A stretch of 64,000 nucleotides of DNA from the NCBI GenBank assembly GCA_963826035.1, contig CAWGVZ010000020.1, forward strand, positions 248,001-312,000, given 5' to 3'. Below are positions 34,937 to 42,913 of this stretch, in pieces. Made by a program: the position numbers and the translations under genes. Positions within the stretch are counted from its first letter, which is position 1. Each line of letters begins with the position of its first letter. The notes beneath the pieces were generated by a model. That model was not told where the DNA came from. It was given only the letters and a program-made list of their open reading frames with translations, and did not search any database. This stretch comes from Actinophytocola sp963826035. GTDB lineage: Bacteria > Actinomycetota > Actinomycetes > Mycobacteriales > Pseudonocardiaceae.

Positions 34937-35829
34937 TGTCGCTACTCACCCGGCCTTCGATTGCCGGCGCTGTCGCCCGGGTGATCCAGCGGGGCACCGG
35001 GATCGCCGCGCGTCGGGTCGCGGAACGCGCACGTGCCCGGCTGCCCGAGTATCCGGGGCGTGTCGAGGAGTTCGAGGTGCCTGCCTCGCTCGGTCCCACT
35101 CGGACGACCCTGTACCGGCCTCCGTCCGGCGAGTCGCCCGCCGTGCACGTCAACCTCCACGGTGGTGGCTACGTGATCGGTCTGATGGCCATGGACGATC
35201 CGGCGTGCCGGGTGCTGGCCGAGGAGTCCGGGTCGGTGGTGATCAACGTTGACTACGTGCTCGCCCCGCAGCATCGTTTTCCGGCGCCGGCTGAGCACGT
35301 GTACGAGGTCCTTGAGTGGGCCGGTGCGCGCTGGGACGTGCTCACCGTTGGCGGTCAGAGCGCGGGCGGTGCGCTCGCCGCGGCGGCCGCGCGGCTCGCG
35401 TTCGAGCGGAACGGGCCGGCGATCGCTCTCCAGGTGCTTCACTATCCGCCGCTGGATCTGACGGTGCCCGCTCGTGCCAAGAAGTCGGTCATCGCGAAGC
35501 CGATGTTGCGGCCGTGGATGGGTGATGTCTTCGACACTTCGTATGCCCCTGACCCCGCCGTGCGCGGGGACCGGCTCATCTCCCCTGCTGGGCCTGCCGA
35601 CACGGCGGACCTGACTGGGATCGCGCCCGCCGTGGTGATCGCTGCCGAGCATGACATTCTTCGTGCCGAGGCTCGCCGTTATGCTTCTCGGCTCGAGCGC
35701 GTGGGGGCGTTGGTCGAGTACCGCGAGGTGGCGGGTGCCGACCATGGGTACGACCTCAAGGATGACGATCTCGCCCGCGAGACCTATCGCTCTCTTGCTG
35801 CTCACATTCGTCGGGCTTCTGGGTGTTAG
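34936..35829 (+). CDS. Alpha/beta hydrolase, HSL-type acetyl esterase
   Basis: This 297-residue protein has the HSL-family oxyanion motif NLHGGGYVIG, nucleophile GGQSAGGALA, catalytic Asp in AAEHDILR and His in GADHGYDL. It has no signal peptide, so it acts in the cytoplasm on short-chain esters. The ATG overlaps the stop of the LysR remnant. The end of the gene and the following 200 bases are lower in G+C than their surroundings. Confidence 0.87.
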   Translation: MSLLTRPSIAGAVARVIQRGTGIAARRVAERARARLPEYPGRVEEFEVPASLGPTRTTLYRPPSGESPAVHVNLHGGGYVIGLMAMDDPACRVLAEESGSVVINVDYVLAPQHRFPAPAEHVYEVLEWAGARWDVLTVGGQSAGGALAAAAARLAFERNGPAIALQVLHYPPLDLTVPARAKKSVIAKPMLRPWMGDVFDTSYAPDPAVRGDRLISPAGPADTADLTGIAPAVVIAAEHDILRAEARRYASRLERVGALVEYREVAGADHGYDLKDDDLARETYRSLAAHIRRASGC

Positions 35830-35939
35830 CTTTGGCCACGGGGTTGATCCGAGTTCACCAGTTGGATTGTTTGCTTGCGTTGCGTTGTGGGTTACTGAGG
35901 GCCTCCTGCCGTTCGGGTGGGCAGGTTTTCATGATCAAT

Positions 35940-36019
35940 TAGGGCGCACGCCGTACCGCGTCTACGTTTCTGACTTGCGAAGGACAGGAACGATCATGGA
36001 CGGGACGGCGTGCGTCCTA
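35940..36019. repeat. 80-bp imperfect inverted-repeat element between convergent genes
   Basis: TAGGGCGCACGCCGTACC at the left and the reverse complement TAGGACGCACGCCGTCCC at the right match at 16 of 18 positions. They enclose about 40 bases. The TA termini recall IS630-type miniature elements, but a bidirectional terminator remains possible. The 35830-36027 gap holds nothing else. Confidence 0.4.
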
Positions 36020-36027
36020 CAAGATTA

Positions 36028-36342
36028 TTACGCGACCTGCTCGGGGTCCTGTAACCGGCCGGCGGCGTGCAGCCAAGACGAGAACCGATCCAGGTCCGCA
36101 CGGAACGACAAGGCGACCGGCTTCGGATGGTCCACGGCCCACGCGTCGAACAGCGGACGGAACTCCGCACCGAGCCGCTCGACCAGATCGGGACGCAACT
36201 TCGCCGCTACCGACCGGCGTTTGGACAGCAACGACCGAGCCTCGGCCGCGATCCGGTCCGGATCGAACCCGGCCGGCGGCGCACCACCCATCAGCAACGC
36301 ACGGACGACCTCCACCTGCCGCGCGGCCAGTTCCTCCCGCAT
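36028..36342 (-). CDS. SCO6045-like partner protein of the DUF692/MNIO enzyme
   Basis: This 104-residue protein starts at ATG 36342, overlapping the MNIO stop by one base (TGATG). It is mostly helical and soluble (EELAARQVEVVRALLMGG, FDPDRIAAEARSLLSKRR, FRADLDRFSSWLHAAGRL). It resembles the small SCO6045-type proteins found after DUF692 genes in actinomycetes. In characterised MNIO systems (MbnC, TglI) a small partner presents the substrate, so that role is inferred. There are no metal-ligand clusters or membrane segments. Confidence 0.7.
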   Translation of the reverse strand: MREELAARQVEVVRALLMGGAPPAGFDPDRIAAEARSLLSKRRSVAAKLRPDLVERLGAEFRPLFDAWAVDHPKPVALSFRADLDRFSSWLHAAGRLQDPEQVA

Positions 36343-37139
36343 CAGGACTCCACCACGGCACGAATGGCGGCGAGCTCGGCCGCCAGAACGGCATCCGACG
36401 GATAGTCGTCGTCGCGTTCCAGCATCACCCCCGGCGGATCGACACGGGCGCACAACGCGGCCAGCGTGTCCAACACCTCCGGCGGCACCGTATGCGCGTG
36501 CGTGTCGTGGTAGAGCCCGTCGTGGGTTACCCCGCCCGCCACGTGCACGTAAGCCAGCCGCTCCAGCGGCAGCTCGTCGAGGAATACCTCCGGAGCGGAG
36601 CCGAGATTGGTCGCGTTCGCATACAGGTTGGCCACATCGATCAGCAGCAGGCAGTCCGTCCGCTCAACCAACTCTGCCAGGAACTGACCCTCGGTCAGCT
36701 CGTTGTCCGGCCAGTCGAGCAGCGCCGCGATGTTCTCCAGCGCCAGCGGCACCGGCAGCTCCGCCTGCGCCAGCTTCACGTTGTCCACCAACACGTCCAG
36801 CGCATCACGGGTGCGCGGCACCGGCAACAGGTGCCCCGAGTCGAGCCCGCCCGCACGCGTGAACGCCACGTGCTCGCTGACCAGCGGCGCGTCGACCGAC
36901 GACGCCACGGCCGCCAGGTGCGCTACCCGCGCGCGGTCCACCGGCTCGGCCCCGCCGAGCGACAGCGACACCGCGTGCGCGATCACCGGCACCCCACGGG
37001 CACGCAACACGGTCAGCGACTCGGGCAGCGGATCCGGGTGGACGTTCTCCGCCAGCACCTCCACGAAGTCGACGCCCGGCAGCCGCTCCACCGTCAGGTC
37101 GATCTCCGGCCGCCAGCCGATCCCGATGCCCAGTCTCAT
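36342..37139 (-). CDS. DUF692 multinuclear non-heme iron oxidative enzyme (MNIO)
   Basis: This 265-residue TIM-barrel protein is of the MbnB/TglH/ChrH family. Likely iron ligands are all present: His55 (IAHAVSLS), His90 (SEHVAF), Glu135 (LALENIA), Asp168 and Asn171 (LIDVANLY), His199 (YVHVAGG), His214/His216 (HDTHAHTVPPEV) and Glu241 (MLERDDDYP). Known members use O2 to modify cysteine, Asp or Asn side chains in peptides. The ATG overlaps the membrane-protein stop by one base (TGATG). No free precursor-peptide gene is visible, so the membrane protein's tail is the candidate substrate. Confidence 0.9.
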   Translation of the reverse strand: MRLGIGIGWRPEIDLTVERLPGVDFVEVLAENVHPDPLPESLTVLRARGVPVIAHAVSLSLGGAEPVDRARVAHLAAVASSVDAPLVSEHVAFTRAGGLDSGHLLPVPRTRDALDVLVDNVKLAQAELPVPLALENIAALLDWPDNELTEGQFLAELVERTDCLLLIDVANLYANATNLGSAPEVFLDELPLERLAYVHVAGGVTHDGLYHDTHAHTVPPEVLDTLAALCARVDPPGVMLERDDDYPSDAVLAAELAAIRAVVES

Positions 37140-38035
37140 CAGGAGGTACCGCCGCCGCAACCACCGCCACCGCCGGAGGACGAACTGTCGCTGGACGACG
37201 ACGTGTAGGTGTAGCTGCCGCCGGACGAACCCGAACCGCCCGTGCCCCAGTGGGAGTCGAACGAGCCGGCGGAGGCGTAGCTCCACGTGGGCGCGCCGAG
37301 GAACACGGCGCCGGTCGACAGCACCGAGGCGAGTGACCTGTCCGGGTAGGCGCGCATGCCGGACACCGCGACCTGCTCAAGCGGAGGGGCCTTCTTGCGC
37401 TTCTTCCTGACCTCGTCCACCACGCGGTCGCCGTGCACCGTACGGGCTGTGGGGCTGGCGATGATCCGGCTGAGGATCACCCCGACCGTGGCGGCAAGCA
37501 GAAAGCTCAGGTAGCCGATGGGCAGCTCGTTGGCGACCCCGTTGATCCACCGGACCACGCCGACCGCGAGCACCACGTACAGCACGACCGGCCCGTACCG
37601 CAGTGCCCGGATCGCGCTGGCCGGCCGGACCAGCAGGCCCCGACTGACCAGTGACTCGCCCATCTCGGTCACCACCGGGTGGCCGGCGAGCTTCTTGGCC
37701 ACCGCATCGACCTTCCGCGATCCGGTGAGCTCGGCGAGCACCGCGTCATCGAACGGGCGTCCGGTCCGCCCGTCCTTCGACGTGGCGGTCACGGTGCCGC
37801 TGCGGTCGATCCGGACGAGGTCGGACTGCATCAGCCTGGCGACGGCGACCCCGACCGCGTGCTGCGGTCCGCCTGCGAGGAAACCCAACTCCTCGGGGGT
37901 GAGCGGGCCGGGTGGCTCGGCCAGTCGTGGTCTGCGCACCGCGATGCTCGTCCCGAACACCACGACAATCCCGACCACCATGCCGGCGGCGTACAGCCAG
38001 AGGAACTCCGGCCCCGACAATTCCCACGGATGCAT
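37139..38035 (-). CDS. TIGR04222-type membrane protein with a single-cysteine Gly-rich tail
   Basis: The 298-residue protein opens with the WELSGPEFLWLYAAG motif of TIGR04222. Helices are at about 12-33, 147-164 and 172-193, with a soluble segment between the first and second (PLTPEELGFLAGG). A basic stretch (VRKKRKKAPP) follows. The C-terminal 50 residues are Ser/Gly-rich and end in GGGGGCGGGTS. Cys293 is the only cysteine in the protein. The stop overlaps the MNIO start, so expression is coupled. I infer that the tail is modified by that enzyme. The function of the family is unknown to me. Confidence 0.82.
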   Translation of the reverse strand: MHPWELSGPEFLWLYAAGMVVGIVVVFGTSIAVRRPRLAEPPGPLTPEELGFLAGGPQHAVGVAVARLMQSDLVRIDRSGTVTATSKDGRTGRPFDDAVLAELTGSRKVDAVAKKLAGHPVVTEMGESLVSRGLLVRPASAIRALRYGPVVLYVVLAVGVVRWINGVANELPIGYLSFLLAATVGVILSRIIASPTARTVHGDRVVDEVRKKRKKAPPLEQVAVSGMRAYPDRSLASVLSTGAVFLGAPTWSYASAGSFDSHWGTGGSGSSGGSYTYTSSSSDSSSSGGGGGCGGGTS

Positions 38036-38101
38036 CCTCGCTCCTTACCCGCGTACTAGGACACCACTGTCCCTGGTGGTGATCAGCGGCGCACCCGGGG
38101 G

Positions 38102-38545
38102 TCAGGTGATGAGGCAGGTGGTGGTGGCGTGGGCGATCAGCTTGCCGCGGTCGTCGGTCACCTTGCCCTCGGCCGTGGCCGTGCGGCGGCCGGTGTGGAT
38201 GACCGTGCCTTCGGCCGTGAGGGTTCGGCCGTCCGTGTGTGCGGCGCGGATGTAGTTGACCTTGAGTTCGAGGGTGGTGTAGCCGACGCCCGCCGCGAGG
38301 GTGGTGTGCACGGCACAGCCCATGGCGGAGTCGAGCAGGGTTGCCGCGATGCCGCCGTGGACGGTGCCGAGCGGGTTGGCGAAGTCCGGCCGGGTGTCGA
38401 GGGACACGACGATGCGGCCGTGCTCCACGTCGTCGAACCGCATGCCCAGCAGGCGGCCGATGGACGGGATGTCGGCGGGCCGTTCGGTCTGCACCCACCG
38501 CATCAGCTCGAGGCCGGACATGGCGGCGAAGTCCAGTGCGGTCAC
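38102..38545 (-). CDS. PaaI-family hotdog-fold thioesterase
   Basis: The protein has 147 residues from GTG 38545, overlapping the previous stop (GTGA). The hotdog active-site motif is GTVHGGIAATLLDSAMG, followed by YTTLELKVNYIRA. PaaI-type enzymes hydrolyse aromatic or other acyl-CoA thioesters. It ends the minus-strand operon that begins with a TetR and an enoyl-CoA hydratase-like gene, so a CoA-linked degradation pathway is plausible. Confidence 0.85.
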   Translation of the reverse strand: MTALDFAAMSGLELMRWVQTERPADIPSIGRLLGMRFDDVEHGRIVVSLDTRPDFANPLGTVHGGIAATLLDSAMGCAVHTTLAAGVGYTTLELKVNYIRAAHTDGRTLTAEGTVIHTGRRTATAEGKVTDDRGKLIAHATTTCLIT

Positions 38546-40785
38546 GAGATCTCCTTCGGGACGGGCTCGATGCGAGCGGGCACGTGCTTGTGCCACGGGG
38601 TTCCGGCGATCGGGTCGCGCCAGTGCAGGTCGGTGAGGGTGTTCAGGGCGACGCCCGTACGTTCGGTGCCGTTCTCGACAGGCAGGTCGAGGCCGAAGCC
38701 GTTCGGCAGGGCGGCGTGGCCGGGCTGCATGCGGTCGTCTAGCTCGACCGTGGCCCGGGCGGTACCGCGCCGGGTGGTGACCTGTGCGGGTACGCCGTCG
38801 GTCAGGCCGAGTCGGTGGGCATCGTCCGGGTTGACGCGCAGGGTGCCGTCGCGGTCGCGCAGCCGCCAGGCGCTGTCGCGGAAGATGGTGTTCGCCGTGA
38901 ACGCCCGCCGCTGCCCGGCCACCAGGACGATCGGGAAGTCGTCGGTCGTGTGCACGGCCTTGGTCTGCTCGAGGGTGGCGAGCAGGTCCAGCAGTTCGGG
39001 GATGGGCAGCGGGACACGATGTTCCGGATGGGGCACGTACTTCCAGGCGTCCTCGGGTTCGTCGAGGGTGAAGGTGGTACCGGAGCGGCCGGCGAGCATG
39101 GCGTCGAACAGGGCGTCGGCGTTCGGGTGGCCGGCGCGGCGCATGGCCTGCGGGTAGTCCTTGCCGATGCGCTGGGCGAGCGCCCACAGCACGGCACCCG
39201 ACCGGGCGCCGTCGGGCAACCTCGGTCCGAGGGTTTCGTAGAGCAGGTACGGCGCCAGGCCGAGGATGTTCTTGTCGACGGCCGCCAGGGCGGCGAACGC
39301 GAGCTTGAACGGGGTGCGGCCCAAGCGGGCCGCACCCCGCAGCACCGACAGCCGGGACCGGGGAACGACACGCAGCTGCCGGATGAGGCGGGCGTAGATC
39401 TCGGGCTCCGGCAGGGTTCCCGGCAACTGGTCGAGGACCGGTGCGCGCAGGTGGAAGGTGTTGCGGGGGAACTCGAAGGTGAAGAACGTCGCCTCCCACT
39501 TCTCGAACTGGGACGACGCGGGCAGCACGTAGTCGGCCTGGCGGCCGGTCTCGGTCAGGGCGATGTCGATGACCACCACCAGGTCGAGGGCGGCCAGCGC
39601 CTCGCCGAACGCGGTCGAGTCGGCCAGGGAGTGGGCCGGGTTGGCCGACTCGATGATCATCGCGCGGAACCGGTCGGGGTGGTCGGCCAGGATCTCCTCG
39701 GCGATCACGTTGCAGGGCACCAGGCCGCCGGGCATGCGGGCGCCGGTGACGGGAGTGTGGCGGGTGCGGGTGTCGTAGCGGACCAGCGGCGCGATCCAGG
39801 AGTGCGGTTGCATGGCACCGGGTTTGCCGAAGTTCCCGGTCAGCAGCCAGATGAGCTTGTTGAGGTAGGACACGAGCGTGCTGTTCGGGCCCTGCTGCAC
39901 CCCGAGGTCCTCGTAGGTGGCCACGCTGGCGGCCGTGGCGATCCGCCGGGTGGCCGTGCGCAGCAGGTCCTCGTCCAGGCCGCACACCTCGACGCAGTGG
40001 GCGACGTTCACGGCCGTCAGCCGCGGCATCACCTCCTCGGCCCCAGTGGTGTGGGCACGCAGGAACGCGTGGTCCACCAGGTCTTCCTGAACCAGGACGC
40101 CGAGGATGGCGGCCAGGCACCAGGCGTCGGTGCCCGGCCGGACCTGGAGGTGGATGTCCGCCAGGTCGGCGGTCTCGGTACGCACGGGGTCGATCACGAT
40201 CATGGTGCGGGCCGGGTCCTTGGCCATCTCCTTGAGCACCGTGCGGGCTCGCGGCACACCGTGGGACTGCCAGGGGTTCTTGCCGAGGAAGACGGCGACC
40301 TCGGCGTGCTCGAAGTCGCCGGTGGTGTGCCCGCCGGTCAGGTGGGCGTCGACCCAGCCCTCGCCGGTCTTCTCCTGGGCCAGCGGGTTGGAGCGGTAGC
40401 GGACGCCGAGGGCGCGCATGAGAGCGCTGCTGTAGGCGCCGCCGAGGTGGTTGCCCTGCCCGCCGCCGCCGTAGAAGAAGATCTTGTCCCCGCCGTGGGT
40501 GTCGCGCACGGCCGTCAACCGGGCGGCGATCTCGCTGATCGCCGTGTCCCAGTCGACGGGCGTGAAGCTGCCGTCGGCCTCGCGGCGCAGCGGCGTGGTC
40601 AGCCGGACGCCACCGTTCTGGTAGTGGTCCAGGCGCAGGGCCTTGTTGCAGGTGTAGCCGGCCGTGGCGACGTGGTCCTTGTCGCCGCGGATCTTGGTGA
40701 ACCGGCGCCCGTGGCGCTGGATCTGGATACCGCAGTTGTTCTCGCACAGGATGCAGGCGCTCTTGTGCCAGGTGGCTTCGGTCAT
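38542..40785 (-). CDS. Molybdopterin-dependent oxidoreductase (DMSO reductase family)
   Basis: This 747-residue protein has an N-terminal 4Fe-4S motif (ACILCENNCG and Cys45 in GYTCNKALR), molybdopterin domains (FFYGGGGQGNHLGG, FLGKNPWQSHG, VIDPVRTETADLADIHL) and a C-terminal dinucleotide-binding barrel (about 620-740, HWRDPIAGTPWHKHV). It has no Tat signal, so it is cytoplasmic, in the formate dehydrogenase/assimilatory nitrate reductase-like group. Substrate unknown. An IS element inserted about 12 bases upstream of its ATG has probably cut it off from its native promoter. Confidence 0.88.
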   Translation of the reverse strand: MTEATWHKSACILCENNCGIQIQRHGRRFTKIRGDKDHVATAGYTCNKALRLDHYQNGGVRLTTPLRREADGSFTPVDWDTAISEIAARLTAVRDTHGGDKIFFYGGGGQGNHLGGAYSSALMRALGVRYRSNPLAQEKTGEGWVDAHLTGGHTTGDFEHAEVAVFLGKNPWQSHGVPRARTVLKEMAKDPARTMIVIDPVRTETADLADIHLQVRPGTDAWCLAAILGVLVQEDLVDHAFLRAHTTGAEEVMPRLTAVNVAHCVEVCGLDEDLLRTATRRIATAASVATYEDLGVQQGPNSTLVSYLNKLIWLLTGNFGKPGAMQPHSWIAPLVRYDTRTRHTPVTGARMPGGLVPCNVIAEEILADHPDRFRAMIIESANPAHSLADSTAFGEALAALDLVVVIDIALTETGRQADYVLPASSQFEKWEATFFTFEFPRNTFHLRAPVLDQLPGTLPEPEIYARLIRQLRVVPRSRLSVLRGAARLGRTPFKLAFAALAAVDKNILGLAPYLLYETLGPRLPDGARSGAVLWALAQRIGKDYPQAMRRAGHPNADALFDAMLAGRSGTTFTLDEPEDAWKYVPHPEHRVPLPIPELLDLLATLEQTKAVHTTDDFPIVLVAGQRRAFTANTIFRDSAWRLRDRDGTLRVNPDDAHRLGLTDGVPAQVTTRRGTARATVELDDRMQPGHAALPNGFGLDLPVENGTERTGVALNTLTDLHWRDPIAGTPWHKHVPARIEPVPKEIS

Positions 40786-40839
40786 CGAAAAACTCCCGAG
40801 AAATCCCTGGTTTTAGCCATGGGGAGGTAAGGGGGTGTT

Positions 40840-41020
40840 CTAGATGTTGCGTTGGTTTTCGACATAGTGTTTGACGACCTCCAGGGTGTCGCCGACGGTG
40901 GCGACGAAGTAGGACTTGGTCTGCGGGTCAAACCGGGACAAGTAGGTGCACGTGGTCGGGCATGGTTTCCGGCTCCGTGATCGGCGTATCACGGTCGGTG
41001 CGCACCTCGTGGGTGGTCTC
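40840..41020 (-). pseudogene. tnpA (Y1 HUH transposase) remnant
   Basis: The minus strand encodes MPDHVHLLVPV (40928-40963), the HUH metal-binding motif of IS200/IS605 TnpA, then stops. In another frame it encodes SYFVATVGDTLEVVKHYVEN, the usual C-terminal end, down to 40840. About 50 residues between the HUH motif and the C-terminus, including the catalytic tyrosine region, are missing. Little is left upstream. The element cannot move without a transposase in trans. Confidence 0.75.
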
Positions 41021-41046
41021 TGTGGGTCGGTCGTATAATCGAAGGT

Positions 41047-42237
41047 GTGTTCGAGACGGTGCGCTACACCTACCGGCTGCGGCCCGGTGCGACCGCCGAA
41101 CGTGCGCTGCTCGCTGAGTGGGGCCGCTGCCGGTTCTTGTGGAACGAAGCCGTGCACCAGCAGAAATCCGGGAACAAGCCGACCCTGTGCAAGTTGTCGA
41201 AGCTGCTCACCGCAGCGCGAGGCGCGTTCGCGTGGCTGCGCGCCGGATCTCAGGTCGCCCAACAGCAGACGCTGCGTACCTACGCTGCCGCGCTCAACCA
41301 CTCGTACAAGCTCAAGGGACGCGGCAAACCTACGTTCAAGGCGCGGAAGAAGGCGTTGCCGTCGTTGGAGTACACCACCCGTGGGTTCTCCCTCCGGGAT
41401 GACCGGTTGCGTCTGCCCGGTGGTGTGACCGTGCCCGTGGTGTGGTCCCGCCGGTTGCCGTCCGATCCCTCCAGCGTGCGTGTCTACCGCGACAGCGTCG
41501 GGCACTGGTATGCCTCGTTCGTGGTGCGCCGCGACCGTGAGCCCGTATCCGACGCGGACGGTTCGATCGGGATCGACTGGGGCGTCACCACGACCGCTAC
41601 GACCACCGACCCCGCGTTCGATCTTCCCTACGGCGGGCACCGCCGCCGCAGTGCGGCGGAACTGGCCAAGGCGCAACGACGGATGAGCCGTCGCCGCCGG
41701 GCTCGTGGGCAGGCGCCGTCGAAGGGCTACCAGCGGGCCAAGCGGCAAGCGGCGAAGATCCACAAGAAGGCGGCGCGGCAGAACATCCACGTTGCGCGGA
41801 CCTGGGCGCGGCGGGTCGTGAACGCCCATCACACCATCGCGGTTGAGGATTTCAAGCCGCTGTTTCTGACCAGGTCCACGATGGCTCGGAAAGCGGCTGA
41901 TGCTGCGATCGGTGTGGCCAAGCGTGAACTTGTTGAGCGTGGCGTGCGGGCGGGCCGGAGGGTGGTGTTGGTGCCGCCCGCTTACACGACGATGACGTGT
42001 TCGAGCTGCTTCGCGATAGCCAAGCAGCGGCTCGGGCTCGCCGAACGAATCTTCCGGTGCGACCAGTGTGGGTATACCGCTGACCGTGACCGCAACGCCG
42101 CCAGGACGATCCTGGCCACGGTAGATCCCGACCGTGCTGGTGTTGACGACGTAAGACACCGCTTGCCTCCTTCCCAGGGCGCGGGTGGCGCGGTCCGAGC
42201 CAGAAATCCCCCGACTTCAGCCGCGGGGAAGGGTTAA
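41047..42237 (+). CDS. tnpB: TnpB, IS605-type RNA-guided endonuclease
   Basis: This 396-residue protein starts at GTG 41047, 8 bases after a perfect TATAAT (41034-41039), so its mRNA may be leaderless. RuvC motifs are present: Asp in GIDWGV, Glu in AVEDFKPLF and Asp in TADRDRNAARTI. The zinc ribbon is CSSC and CDQC. The N-terminal WED/REC region (YTYRLRPGATAERALL) is intact, so the protein looks functional. TnpB nucleases use an RNA from the element's right end to cut target DNA and keep the element. The stop shares TTAA with the convergent hydratase gene. Confidence 0.9.
   Translation: MFETVRYTYRLRPGATAERALLAEWGRCRFLWNEAVHQQKSGNKPTLCKLSKLLTAARGAFAWLRAGSQVAQQQTLRTYAAALNHSYKLKGRGKPTFKARKKALPSLEYTTRGFSLRDDRLRLPGGVTVPVVWSRRLPSDPSSVRVYRDSVGHWYASFVVRRDREPVSDADGSIGIDWGVTTTATTTDPAFDLPYGGHRRRSAAELAKAQRRMSRRRRARGQAPSKGYQRAKRQAAKIHKKAARQNIHVARTWARRVVNAHHTIAVEDFKPLFLTRSTMARKAADAAIGVAKRELVERGVRAGRRVVLVPPAYTTMTCSSCFAIAKQRLGLAERIFRCDQCGYTADRDRNAARTILATVDPDRAGVDDVRHRLPPSQGAGGAVRARNPPTSAAGKG
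42130..42237 (+). ncRNA. Predicted omega-RNA region at the right end of the tnpB element
   Basis: In IS605 elements the guide-RNA scaffold overlaps the 3' end of tnpB and ends at the right end. Here the final hairpin (CCCCCGACTTCAGCCGCGGGG broken at the loop, about 42207-42227) closes such a scaffold. The guide would be the DNA just beyond, in the end of the hydratase gene. The 5' boundary is not determinable by eye. Confidence 0.5.
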
Positions 42238-42905
42238 CCGAGTGGGGTGTCCTTGTCTCGCAGAGCTTCCAGGGCGGGCGCGTACATGCGGGACTTGATG
42301 GTGCCCAGCGTCGGGCCGGCCTTGCCCGCCTGTGCCTCGGCGAGCTCGACGGCCGTCGACCGGACGGCGTCCTCGTCCACCGCGTGGTCGACGATGGCGG
42401 CGGCCAGGGCATCCCGGCCGCCGTAGCGGCGGGCGGTGGTCATGGCCTCGTGGGCGGCCCGCGGCGTCAGCCTGGCCTGGATGAGCGCGGACATGCCCGG
42501 CGTGAACGGGATGTTGATGTCGGCTTCCGGCAGGCACCAGAAGCCGCGGTCGGCGCGCATCACACGGAAGTCGTGGGCCAGGGACAGCATCGCCCCGGCG
42601 GCGAAGGTGTGTCCCTGCAGGGCGGCCACGGTGATCAGCGGCAGGGACAGCATCCGCGCGAGCAGCCCGTGCACGGCCACCACGTACTCGTGCTGCTGGT
42701 CGCCGTGCGACATCAGCCACTCAAGGTCCAGGCCGTTGGAGAAGAACTTGCCGGTCGCGGCGGTCACCAGGGCGCGGGCGCCGTCCACCTGCTCCACCTC
42801 GTCCAGCGCCGCGTTCACCGAGGCGAGCCAGTCGGGGTGGAACCGGTTCTCCGTGTCACCGAGGTCGAGGACGAACACGTCGTCCTGGCGGTCGAGCGTG
42901 GGCAT
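42234..42905 (-). CDS. Enoyl-CoA hydratase/isomerase-family protein
   Basis: This 223-residue crotonase-fold protein begins MPTLDRQDDVFVLDLGD and has the oxyanion segments GKFFSNGLDLEWL and LQGHTFAAGAMLSLAHDFRV, shown in part. It lacks the usual catalytic Glu pair in the normal context, as in delta3,delta2-enoyl-CoA isomerase-like members. It is short but complete for its subgroup. Its TAA stop falls within TTAA at the right end of the IS element. It follows the TetR gene by 8 bases and was probably cotranscribed with the molybdopterin gene. Confidence 0.83.
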   Translation of the reverse strand: MPTLDRQDDVFVLDLGDTENRFHPDWLASVNAALDEVEQVDGARALVTAATGKFFSNGLDLEWLMSHGDQQHEYVVAVHGLLARMLSLPLITVAALQGHTFAAGAMLSLAHDFRVMRADRGFWCLPEADINIPFTPGMSALIQARLTPRAAHEAMTTARRYGGRDALAAAIVDHAVDEDAVRSTAVELAEAQAGKAGPTLGTIKSRMYAPALEALRDKDTPLG

Positions 42906-42913
42906 GTGACTCC

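Larger units (their letters stand above)
40797..42237. mobile_element. IS200/IS605-type element with intact tnpB and degenerate tnpA
   Basis: Both ends carry a similar hairpin on the plus strand. The left is AAATCCCTGGTTTTAGCCAT with GGGG following (40800-40823). The right is AAATCCCCCGACTTCAGCCG with CGGGG following (42205-42227). Between them lie a decayed tnpA on the minus strand and tnpB on the plus strand, the usual divergent IS605 layout. Exact ends are approximate. The element separates an enoyl-CoA hydratase-like gene from the molybdopterin oxidoreductase gene. There is no target duplication, as expected for this family. Confidence 0.8.
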
